DNA of 12,417 nt, taken from positions 1 to 12,417 of the forward strand of contig MFSY01000052.1 of NCBI GenBank assembly GCA_001785175.1. The letters are read 5' to 3'. The stretch comes from Candidatus Muproteobacteria bacterium RIFCSPHIGHO2_01_FULL_65_16. GTDB taxonomy: Bacteria > Pseudomonadota > Gammaproteobacteria > Acidiferrobacterales > Sulfurifustaceae. A model generated the notes under the pieces. The model worked only from the letters and a program-made list of their open reading frames with translations. It did no database searches and had not been told where the DNA came from. A program made the position numbers and the translations under genes. Below, one piece after another: positions 5,859 through 11,936 of the stretch (position 1 is its first letter; each line of letters starts with the position of its first letter).

Positions 5859-7193
5859 CTACCCTCCCTGGGCTTTGAAGAACGCGATCCCCTTGAGCAG
5901 GTTGAGCGCCTCCTGCAATTGGTAGTCCTCGGCGGGGGCGGGCTGTCCGCCGGCCGCGCCTTTCTTTTTGTCGTCCTTTTTCTTTTCCTCCGCCGGCGCC
6001 GCCGCGTCCCCGTTTTCGAGGTGGCGCGCGAGGTCGGCCTCCCGCAGGCGCTCGGCGGTTTCGCCGCGCGTGAGTTTGGCCTCCTCGGCGATGACGTCGG
6101 GAACGATGCCGGAGGCCTGGATCGAGCGTCCGCCCGGCGTGTAGTAGCGCGCCGTGGTGAGCTTGATCGCGCCGCCGTTACCGAGCGGCATGAGGGTCTG
6201 CACCGAGGCCTTGCCGAAGGTCTTGGTCCCCATGATGACGGCGCGCTTGTTGTCCTGCAACGCGCCGGCGACGATCTCCGAGGCCGAGGCCGAGCCGCCG
6301 TTCACCAACACCACGATCGGCGCCCCGCGCAGCACGTCGCCGGGTCTGGCGGTGGCCTTGGACTTCGACTCGGCGGCGCGGCCGTCGGTGGAGACGATGA
6401 CGCCCTTCTCCAGGAACGCGTCGCTCACCCCGAGCGCGGCGTGCAGCACGCCGCCCGGGTTGTTGCGCAGATCGAGCACCAGGCCCTTGAGGTTGCCGCG
6501 GTTCTCCTCGGTGAGTTTCTTCACGGCCTCGAGCATGTTTTTTTCCGTGGCCGCCTGGAACTGGGTGATGCGCACATAGCCGTAGCCGGGATCGAGCAGC
6601 CGGTGCTTGACGCTCTGGATCTTGATGACCGCGCGCGTGAGCGTGAACTTGAGCGGCTTGTCCTGGCCCTCGCGCACGACCGTGAGGGTGATCTCGGTGC
6701 CGGGCCGGCCGCGCATGAGCCGGACCGCCTCGTTCAGCGTCATGCCCTTCACCGCCTTGTCGTCGAGACGGATGATGATGTCCCCGCTCTTCACCCCGGC
6801 GCGCGCGGCGGGCGTGTCCTCGATCGGCGTGATGACCTTGACGAGGCCGTTCTCCATGTTGACCTCGATTCCGAGGCCGCCGAACTGGCCCTCGGTCTCG
6901 GCGCGCATCTCCTTGTAGCTCTCGGCGTCGAGATAGGCGGAGTGCGGGTCGAGGCCGGCGAGCATGCCCTGGATCGAGTCCTCCAGAAGCTTTTTGTCCT
7001 CCACCGGCTCGACGTAGTCCGCCTTGATCCGGCCGAAGACCTCGGTGAGCGTGCGCAGCTCGTCGAGCGGCAGCGACGTTCCCGCGTCGCGGGCCTGGTC
7101 GCGCTCGGCCAGGACGGTCATGTTGAGCACAACGCCCGCGCCGACGAACGCGCCGAGCAGCAGGACCAGGGTGTAGCGTGTTGCGAACTTCAT
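5859..7193 (-). CDS. ctpA: CtpA-type C-terminal processing serine protease (S41)
   Basis: A periplasmic tail-specific protease, 444 residues. Residues 8-28 form an N-terminal signal or membrane anchor. An N-terminal helical region includes GLDPHSAYLD (80-89). The PDZ domain covers about 105-185, with the GGLGIEV carboxylate loop at 105-111. The S41 catalytic core follows, with LDLRNNPGG at 240-248. The Ser-Lys dyad is S303 in NGGSASASE and K328 in TFGKASVQ, 25 residues apart as in E. coli Prc, and Q332 completes the site. The C-terminal tail (about 391-425) is charged and low-complexity, with a lysine-rich KKKDDKKK. Relatives in Pseudomonas degrade cell-wall cross-link hydrolases. The start ATG has CGGAG 6 bases upstream. 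It follows envC in the same direction, a neighbour pair known from other gammaproteobacteria. Confidence 0.93.
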   Translation of the reverse strand: MKFATRYTLVLLLGAFVGAGVVLNMTVLAERDQARDAGTSLPLDELRTLTEVFGRIKADYVEPVEDKKLLEDSIQGMLAGLDPHSAYLDAESYKEMRAETEGQFGGLGIEVNMENGLVKVITPIEDTPAARAGVKSGDIIIRLDDKAVKGMTLNEAVRLMRGRPGTEITLTVVREGQDKPLKFTLTRAVIKIQSVKHRLLDPGYGYVRITQFQAATEKNMLEAVKKLTEENRGNLKGLVLDLRNNPGGVLHAALGVSDAFLEKGVIVSTDGRAAESKSKATARPGDVLRGAPIVVLVNGGSASASEIVAGALQDNKRAVIMGTKTFGKASVQTLMPLGNGGAIKLTTARYYTPGGRSIQASGIVPDVIAEEAKLTRGETAERLREADLARHLENGDAAAPAEEKKKDDKKKGAAGGQPAPAEDYQLQEALNLLKGIAFFKAQGG

Positions 7194-7271
7194 CTTGGAC
7201 TCCGTTGACTTGATTTGATGGCGCCGAACGCGGGATCAGCGACAGACGTTGTCAGGCGCCATGAAGGGCGC

Positions 7272-7309
7272 ACCCGGCCTGCCTTCGCTCAAGAACGAGC
7301 GTGCCGGGT
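7272..7309. repeat. Two-tier hairpin between envC and ctpA
   Basis: ACCCGGC (7272-7278) pairs perfectly with GCCGGGT (7303-7309), and inside it CGCTC (7286-7290) pairs with GAGCG (7297-7301) around a 6-base loop. No T-run follows on either strand, so it is not a standard terminator. It could stabilise an mRNA end or attenuate transcription from envC into ctpA. Confidence 0.5.
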
Positions 7310-7327
7310 CAATAGCCGATGCTTTTC

Positions 7328-7353
7328 TTTGCGCCCTTCGCGTCTTTGCGGCA
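7328..7353. repeat. Short copy of the CTTTGCG repeat
   Basis: Three units, CTTTGCGCC, CTTCGCGT and CTTTGCGGC, follow one another. The last 17 bases (7337-7353) match 4713-4729 at 16 positions. As with the longer tract, this copy lies just past the stop of a minus-strand gene (envC, 27 bases away) and is followed by AT-rich sequence. Confidence 0.65.
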
Positions 7354-7379
7354 AATAATCATACTTAATCAGAGCTTCC

Positions 7380-8546
7380 TTAGCGAATCTTACACCAGCG
7401 CAGCGGATCGTGCGGTTCGCCGTTGTGCCGGACCTCGAAATACACCCCTGGTTGCGGGGCGTCGCCGGTGGCGCCGAGGCTGGCGACGACCTCGCCGGCC
7501 TCGACCCACTCGCCGACCCGGCGGCGCAGGCTCTGGTTGTGGCCGTAGAGCGTCAAGTAACCGTCGCCGTGATCCACGATCAAGAGTAGCCCAAATCCGC
7601 GCAGCCAATCGGCGTAGGCGACCCGGCCGCGGAACACCGTGATTACGTCCCGTCCTTCCGGCGCGGCGACGAAGATCCCGCGCCACTTCAGGTCGCCCCG
7701 GTTCTTGTCCTCGCCGAAGCGCGCGACGATCCGCCCGCGCGCCGGCAGCGGCAGCCCGCCCCGGGAGGCGGCGAACCTGCGCTCGTCCCCGGACGGCGGC
7801 GGGATATCAACGCGATAGTTTTTCAGCTCGCCCAGCAGCCGTTCGAGGCGCTGTTCGTCCGCGCGCAGCCGCTCGATCTCCTGTGACTGGCTCAGGGCCT
7901 TGCGGTTGAGGCTCGCCAGCAGCTCGCCGCGGCGCGCGCGCGCCTGCTCGAGCTCCTGTTTCTGCGCCAGCTGCTCCGCGCGCGCGGTCTCGAGCTCCTG
8001 TCCGCGTTCGCGTATCTGGTGATCGAGTGTCTCGATCCGGACCAGCGCGGTCTTGATCCGGCCGATGTGTTCGGCGCGCGCGCGGTTGAGGTAGCGATAG
8101 TAGGTCATGACGCGCGTGAGGCGCGCCGGGTCGTCCTGATTCAGCAGCAGCCGCAGCGGCTCCTGCCGGCCCAGGGCGTAGGCGGAGTATGCCTCGCGCT
8201 CGAGCCCGCGCCTGTGGGCCGCGAGGGTTTTTTGCCCGCGGCGTTCGCGCGCGCGCAGTTCATCCAGTTTCCCGGTGTCGGCCGCGAGCTGCGCGTCTAT
8301 CCGGCGCAGGTTGTGCACCAGGGCGCCGATCCTCCGTTCGAGCGCGGCGACTTCTTCGCGCACGGCGTCGCGGTCCTCGCGCGTCTGGTTCAGGCTCTCT
8401 TGCAGGGTTTGCAGCCGGGCGCGCAGCTCTTGCAGCCGTTGTTCGTCGTCGCCGGCCGCGGCGGGCGAAATGATGGCCGGCAGCAACGCCGCGGCGAGCA
8501 GGGCGGCGCGCCGCCATCTTCCGCTCACCCGGTCCGTGCGGGACAC
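7380..8546 (-). CDS. envC: EnvC-type murein hydrolase activator (degenerate LytM domain)
   Basis: A periplasmic protein that activates cell-wall amidases at the division site rather than cutting peptidoglycan itself. The 388-residue product has a signal peptide (basic start, hydrophobic 14-31, cleavage near PAAAG). A long charged coiled coil covers about 33-243, and a LytM/M23 domain about 265-384. The zinc ligands of active M23 enzymes are missing: the HxxxD position reads W288-RGI-F292 and the HxH position reads G367-V-Y369. E. coli EnvC is degenerate in the same way. The tail YFEVRHNGEPHDPLRW is typical of the fold. The start is a GTG, 10 bases after the gpmI stop, with no clear ribosome site; a second GTG six codons on would also leave a signal peptide. 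The gpmI-envC order is conserved in E. coli. Confidence 0.9.
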   Translation of the reverse strand: MSRTDRVSGRWRRAALLAAALLPAIISPAAAGDDEQRLQELRARLQTLQESLNQTREDRDAVREEVAALERRIGALVHNLRRIDAQLAADTGKLDELRARERRGQKTLAAHRRGLEREAYSAYALGRQEPLRLLLNQDDPARLTRVMTYYRYLNRARAEHIGRIKTALVRIETLDHQIRERGQELETARAEQLAQKQELEQARARRGELLASLNRKALSQSQEIERLRADEQRLERLLGELKNYRVDIPPPSGDERRFAASRGGLPLPARGRIVARFGEDKNRGDLKWRGIFVAAPEGRDVITVFRGRVAYADWLRGFGLLLIVDHGDGYLTLYGHNQSLRRRVGEWVEAGEVVASLGATGDAPQPGVYFEVRHNGEPHDPLRWCKIR

Positions 8547-8556
8547 GCGGGATCGG

Positions 8557-10143
8557 CTAGCCGCGGCCCTCGGCCGCGACCGTGGCTTTTTCGGCGCGCA
8601 GGGTGATCAGCTGCCGGCCGCTCATCTCCGGCGGTATCGGCAGGCCCAGGAGATGCAGCATGGTCGGCGCGACGTCCTCCAGCGCGCCGCTGGCGGCGGC
8701 GTCGGCCGGCCGCCCGACGTAGATGAGCGGCACCGGATTGGTGGTGTGGGCGGTGTGCGGCTGGCCGGTTTCGAAATCGAACAACTGTTCGGCGTTGCCG
8801 TGATCGGAGGTGATCAACAGCTCGCCGCCGGCGGCGAGCACGGCCTCGTGGACGCGCCCGAGGCAGCGATCCACGGCCTCGATCGCCTTCACCGTCGCCG
8901 CGAAATCGCCGGTGTGTCCGACCATGTCGGGGTTGGCGAAATTGCAGATGATGACGTCGTGGGCGCCGCGCCGCACGGCCTTGATCACCTCGTCCGCCAC
9001 GCGCGCGGCGCTCATCTCGGGTTTCAGATTGTAGGTCGGCACGTCCGTCGGCGACGGGACCAGGATGCGGTCCTCGTACTCGTACGGCGTTTCGACGCCG
9101 CCGTTGAAGAAGAAGGTCACGTGCGCGTATTTTTCGGTCTCCGCGACGCGCAGCTGGTGCAGGCCCAGGCTCGCAAGATAGGCGCCCATGACGTTACGCA
9201 GCCGCTCCGCTGGAAACGCGACCGGCACGTGGAATTCGGAGTTGTACTCGGTGAGGCTGACGAAGGCCCCGAGCTTCGGGGAGGCCCGGCGCTTGAAGGC
9301 GGCGAAATCCTTTTCGATGAACGGGCGCGTGATCTGGCGCGCGCGGTCGGAGCGGAAATTCATGAAGATCAGGACATCGCCGTCCCGGATCCGCGCCGGC
9401 TCCTCCCCCGGCGGCGCGACGGCCGTGGCCTTCACGAACTCGTCGGTCTCGCCGCGCGCGTAGGCCATCTCGAGCGCGGCGCCGGCGCTCGGGGCGGCGT
9501 ACTCGCCCTTGCCCAGGGTGACGAGGTCGTAGGCGGCCTGGATGCGCGGCCAGCGGTGATCGCGGTCCATGGCGTAGTGTCGGCCGATGACGGAGGCGAA
9601 CCGTCCGCGTCCGAGCGCGGCGAATTTTTCCTCCGTCGCCCTGATCGAGGGCGCGGCGCTCTGCGGCGGCGTGTCCCGGCCGTCGAGGAAGGCGTGCAGG
9701 TAAAGTTTTTCGACACCGCGTCTGGCCGCGAGCTCGGCCATGGCGTGAATATGATTCTCGTGGCTGTGCACGCCGCCCGGCGACAACAGGCCCATGATAT
9801 GCACCGCCGCGCCGGTCTTGAGCGCGAGGTCCACGGCGTCGGTCAGCGTCTTGTTCGTGAAGAACGTGCCGGTTGAGATCGCGCGGTTGATGCGCGAATA
9901 CTCCTGGTACACCACGCGCCCGGCGCCGAGATTCAGGTGGCCGACCTCGGAATTGCCCATCTGGCTCGACGGCAACCCGACGGCGGCCTCGGAGGCCTGG
10001 ATGAGGGTGTGGGGATAGTCTTGCCAGAGCCGGTCCCAGACGGGTTTTTTGGCGGCCGCGATGGCGTTGTATTGGGTTTCCAGACGGTAACCCCAGCCAT
10101 CCAGAATGACCAGGACCAGGGGTTTAGGGGTGCGGGGGGACAT
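8557..10143 (-). CDS. gpmI: GpmI, cofactor-independent phosphoglycerate mutase
   Basis: A manganese-dependent enzyme interconverting 3- and 2-phosphoglycerate in glycolysis and gluconeogenesis. At 528 residues it is slightly longer than the usual 510-515, mainly at the C-terminus. Motifs run the full length: ILDGWG with metal ligand D15, [12 protein letters not shown] with the phosphorylated serine S65, [11 protein letters not shown] (150-160), [12 protein letters not shown] (187-198), NFRSDRARQ (262-270), [13 protein letters not shown] (337-349), NPDMVGHTG (404-412, D406 and H410), TSDHGNAE (445-452, D447 and H448) and H466 in the HTAHTTNP segment. All expected catalytic residues are present. 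GGAG lies only one base before the ATG, so the ribosome site is poorly placed. An AT-rich region separates it from the divergent ArsR-type gene. Confidence 0.96.
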   Translation of the reverse strand: MSPRTPKPLVLVILDGWGYRLETQYNAIAAAKKPVWDRLWQDYPHTLIQASEAAVGLPSSQMGNSEVGHLNLGAGRVVYQEYSRINRAISTGTFFTNKTLTDAVDLALKTGAAVHIMGLLSPGGVHSHENHIHAMAELAARRGVEKLYLHAFLDGRDTPPQSAAPSIRATEEKFAALGRGRFASVIGRHYAMDRDHRWPRIQAAYDLVTLGKGEYAAPSAGAALEMAYARGETDEFVKATAVAPPGEEPARIRDGDVLIFMNFRSDRARQITRPFIEKDFAAFKRRASPKLGAFVSLTEYNSEFHVPVAFPAERLRNVMGAYLASLGLHQLRVAETEKYAHVTFFFNGGVETPYEYEDRILVPSPTDVPTYNLKPEMSAARVADEVIKAVRRGAHDVIICNFANPDMVGHTGDFAATVKAIEAVDRCLGRVHEAVLAAGGELLITSDHGNAEQLFDFETGQPHTAHTTNPVPLIYVGRPADAAASGALEDVAPTMLHLLGLPIPPEMSGRQLITLRAEKATVAAEGRG

Positions 10144-10283
10144 GCTCCATGACTCGAATAGCCATTAATTTAGCCTTTTCAAATTCTTTAATATTGTATA
10201 ATGTTTTTATATTAGAAAGCAGCATAAGTCGCGGGTTCAGTTTCAACGTAGGGACACAGGCTGCCTGCATGAGGCCGAAACAC
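10144..10283. promoter_or_regulatory. AT-rich divergent intergenic region between gpmI and arsR-type gene
   Basis: This stretch is far richer in A and T (especially 10160-10220) than the GC-rich genes around it. It must hold the control signals of the plus-strand regulator and probably those of gpmI. A clear -10 box is seen only for the plus strand. On the minus strand a TTGAAA hexamer is present, but no matching -10 stands out at 16-18 bases. Confidence 0.6.
10185..10218 (+). promoter_or_regulatory. Promoter and candidate ArsR-type operator
   Basis: TATAAT at 10197-10202 is a perfect -10 hexamer; the -35 is weak (TTTTCA at 10176-10181 with a short 15-base spacer). Around it lies an imperfect inverted repeat, TCTTTAATAT (10185-10194) and ATATTAGAAA (10209-10218), matching at 8 of 10 positions with a 14-base gap. 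An AT-rich dyad over the -10 is where ArsR-family repressors usually bind, so autoregulation by the next gene is a reasonable inference. Confidence 0.5.
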
Positions 10284-10619
10284 ATGAGCGTATCCGCCGA
10301 AAACGTGGAAAACTTTCTTATCACCAGCGAGGAGGACATCCACCACGCCTCGCGCGCGCTCAAGGCCATGGCGCACCCCCTGCGCCTCAAGATACTGTGC
10401 ATCCTGGGAGGCGCGACCGAGGTGAGTGTACAGGATATCGTGGAGCAGGTCGGCACGTCGCAAAGCAACATCTCCCAGCACCTCTCCATCCTGCGCGACA
10501 AGGGCATCCTGGCGTCGCGCAAGGACGCCAACAAGGTCTACTACCGCATCGGCGACCACAAGATTCTGAATCTGATCGGGTCGCTGCGCGACGCCTTCTG
10601 CACCATCGAGGAGCGTTGA
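10284..10619 (+). CDS. ArsR/SmtB-family regulator, SqrR/BigR-like (possible persulfide sensor)
   Basis: A dimeric winged-helix repressor, 111 residues from ATG 10284. The ArsR fold is clear: ALKAMAHPLRLKILCIL (about 25-41), the recognition helix TSQSNISQHLSILRDKGIL (58-76), and the wing with SRKDANKVYYRI (78-89). The metal-binding ELCVCD-type motif of arsenic and cadmium sensors is absent. Instead there are just two cysteines, C39 at the end of the second helix and C106 in the last helix. They match in context the reactive pair of SqrR (C41/C107), BigR and E. coli YgaV, which sense sulfane sulfur. The next gene is a rhodanese, as with E. coli ygaV-ygaP. The start at 10284 has GAGG nine bases upstream; ATG 10269 is an alternative, and an in-frame ATG at 10149 would translate the AT-rich promoter and is rejected. 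Effector assignment is inference. Confidence 0.85.
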   Translation: MSVSAENVENFLITSEEDIHHASRALKAMAHPLRLKILCILGGATEVSVQDIVEQVGTSQSNISQHLSILRDKGILASRKDANKVYYRIGDHKILNLIGSLRDAFCTIEER

Positions 10620-10697
10620 CCGCCCGCGCCGGCGCCGCGCCGGCCTCCGAGATTCCGCACCGGGTTTCACTCCACAACTTTACATTAATATTCGGGT

Positions 10698-11108
10698 ATG
10701 CAATTCGTCATCAATAATTGGCATCTGTTCGTCGCCCTGGCGGTGGTGATCGCCCTGCTTCTCGCCGGGCCGGTAAGCCGTTATCTCCACGGCGTCAAGA
10801 TCGTGAACGCCTCCCAGGCGATCCTGCTGCTGAACCGCGAGGGCGGGGTGGTGGTGGATGTGTGCGAGCCGGCCGAGTTCAGCGCCGGCCACATACCGAA
10901 CGCTGTCAACGTCCCGCTCTCCGGCCTGAAGCGAAGCCTCGACAAGCTCGAGAAATACAAGAACAAGCCGGTGGTGGTGAGCTGCCGCAGCGGCAACCGC
11001 TCGGTCAAGGGCGCGGTGCTGCTGCGCAAGCACGGCTTCGCCGCCGTATATTCCCTGGCCGGCGGCGTCACGGCATGGCAGCGCGACAACCTGCCGCTGG
11101 AAAAGTAG
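10698..11108 (+). CDS. yibN: Membrane-anchored rhodanese-domain protein (YibN-like)
   Basis: A single-domain sulfurtransferase, 136 residues (E. coli YibN: 143). One transmembrane helix lies at about 10-24, after a short N-terminus, and the rhodanese domain follows at about 33-134. The active-site loop is CRSGNRS (96-102), with C96 as the persulfide-bearing cysteine, and GHIPNAVNVP (64-73) and AGGVTAW (121-127) are typical strands. Oddly, the usual DVRE at the first strand reads DVCE (54-57), adding a second cysteine, C56; the codon TGC is one change from the arginine codon CGC. The gene order yibN-grxC-secB-gpsA next to gpmI is conserved in gammaproteobacteria. It begins 78 bases after the regulator gene; the ribosome site before ATG 10698 is weak (GGG). 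YibN's substrate and role are poorly defined. Confidence 0.9.
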   Translation: MQFVINNWHLFVALAVVIALLLAGPVSRYLHGVKIVNASQAILLLNREGGVVVDVCEPAEFSAGHIPNAVNVPLSGLKRSLDKLEKYKNKPVVVSCRSGNRSVKGAVLLRKHGFAAVYSLAGGVTAWQRDNLPLEK

Positions 11109-11110
11109 CC

Positions 11111-11371
11111 GTGGCGAAGGTGACGATGTACGGCACGCGGATCTGCCCCTATTGCCGCATGGCGGAACTGCTGCTGGAACAGAAGGGCGTCCGGCCCGAG
11201 AAGATCCTGGTGGACGCCGACCCGGCGCAGCGCGAACATATGGTCCGGATCACCGGCCGCACCACCGTCCCGCAGATCTTCATCGGCGCCACGCACGTCG
11301 GGGGCTACTCGGATCTGGCCGCGCTCGACCGCGCCGGCCGGCTGGACACACTGCTGCAAGCGCCGGCCTGA
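11111..11371 (+). CDS. grxC: Glutaredoxin 3 (GrxC)
   Basis: A small thiol-disulfide oxidoreductase reduced by glutathione, 86 residues from GTG 11111 (E. coli Grx3: 83). The dithiol active site is C12-P-Y-C15, close to the start as in the family. Glutathione-binding features are TVP (52-54, cis-proline P54) and GGYSDL (64-69). The reading frame is open far upstream of this point, but the glutaredoxin fold begins at AKVTMYG, so the GTG just after the yibN stop is chosen; GGAAAAG (11099-11105) may serve as ribosome site. GTG 11120 or ATG 11126 would cut into the first strand. The two-base gap after yibN indicates an operon. Confidence 0.93.
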   Translation: MAKVTMYGTRICPYCRMAELLLEQKGVRPEKILVDADPAQREHMVRITGRTTVPQIFIGATHVGGYSDLAALDRAGRLDTLLQAPA

Positions 11372-11395
11372 TCCACGACGGGCAGGGGAGGACAG

Positions 11396-11863
11396 ATGGC
11401 GGAAAACAAGCAGGAACCAGATGCCGTATTCACGCTGGAGCGGATCTACCTCAAGGACGTGTCCTATGAGGCCCCCGGCGCGCCGCTGGCGTTTGCGCAG
11501 AACGAGGCGCCGCAGCTCGACGTCCAGTTGCGGCTGGAGCACGCCGCGTTGAACGCGCAGGACGGTTACCACGAGGTGGTCCTGACCGTGGCCGCGCACG
11601 CCAACCGCGCGGACAAGACCGTGTTTCTGGCCGAGGTGCAGCAGGCCGGCGCGTTCCGCATCACCGGCATCGCGGGCGAGGCGCTGGCGCGCACCCTCGA
11701 GATCGGCTGCGCCTATATCCTGCTGCCGTTCGCGCGCGAGGTGATCAACGACCTCGTGACCAAGGGCGGTTTCCCGCAGCTCTTGATCAACCCGATAAAT
11801 TTCGAGGCGCTCTACGAACAAAAGCAGGCCGCCATCAAGCAGCCGGTGGCGGGACAGGCGTGA
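11396..11863 (+). CDS. secB: SecB, export chaperone
   Basis: A cytoplasmic tetrameric chaperone that keeps precursor proteins unfolded and hands them to SecA for Sec export. At 155 residues it equals E. coli SecB in length. The N-terminal strand FTLERIYLKDVSYEAPGAP (12-30) and the C-terminal block (about 94-139), with EIGCAYILLPFAREVI and GGFPQLLINPINFEALY, are highly characteristic. A strong ribosome site, GGGGAGGA, sits just before ATG 11396. It lies 24 bases after grxC and just before gpsA, the same order as in E. coli and Pseudomonas-type genomes for grxC-secB. Confidence 0.97.
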   Translation: MAENKQEPDAVFTLERIYLKDVSYEAPGAPLAFAQNEAPQLDVQLRLEHAALNAQDGYHEVVLTVAAHANRADKTVFLAEVQQAGAFRITGIAGEALARTLEIGCAYILLPFAREVINDLVTKGGFPQLLINPINFEALYEQKQAAIKQPVAGQA

Positions 11864-11878
11864 AGCGTGGAAGGCCGC

Positions 11879-11936
11879 AAGCTTCAGGCTACAAGCTGCA
11901 AGCGCCTGAGGCTTGAAGCCTGAGGCTTGAAGCTTG
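11879..11936. repeat. Heptamer tandem repeat between secB and gpsA
   Basis: Eight consecutive 7-base units fill the gap: AAGCTTC, AGGCTAC, AAGCTGC, AAGCGCC, then TGAGGCT, TGAAGCC, TGAGGCT, TGAAGCT. The last four are close to reverse complements of the first group, so the tract can fold on itself. Its right end provides the GAGG ribosome site and TTG start of gpsA. It shares period, inverted halves and position (directly before a gene start) with the tract at 894-962. Confidence 0.8.

Noticed and set aside
5919..7208. Long plus-strand open frame of 429 codons over the protease gene
   Set aside because: It is antisense to a clear CtpA with all catalytic residues; its translation is rich in Arg, Asp, Leu and His with no known motif, as expected for a high-GC shadow frame.
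8275..9876. Long plus-strand open frame of 533 codons over envC and gpmI
   Set aside because: It crosses two well-supported minus-strand genes and has a low-complexity composition; a high-GC shadow frame.
10149..10283. N-terminal extension of the ArsR-type protein from ATG 10149
   Set aside because: The extension covers the AT-rich promoter with a perfect -10 box and does not resemble an ArsR N-terminus.
10628..10644. GCCGGC hairpin after the ArsR-type gene as a terminator
   Set aside because: It has a 6-bp stem but no following T-run, and such GC palindromes are frequent in this high-GC sequence.
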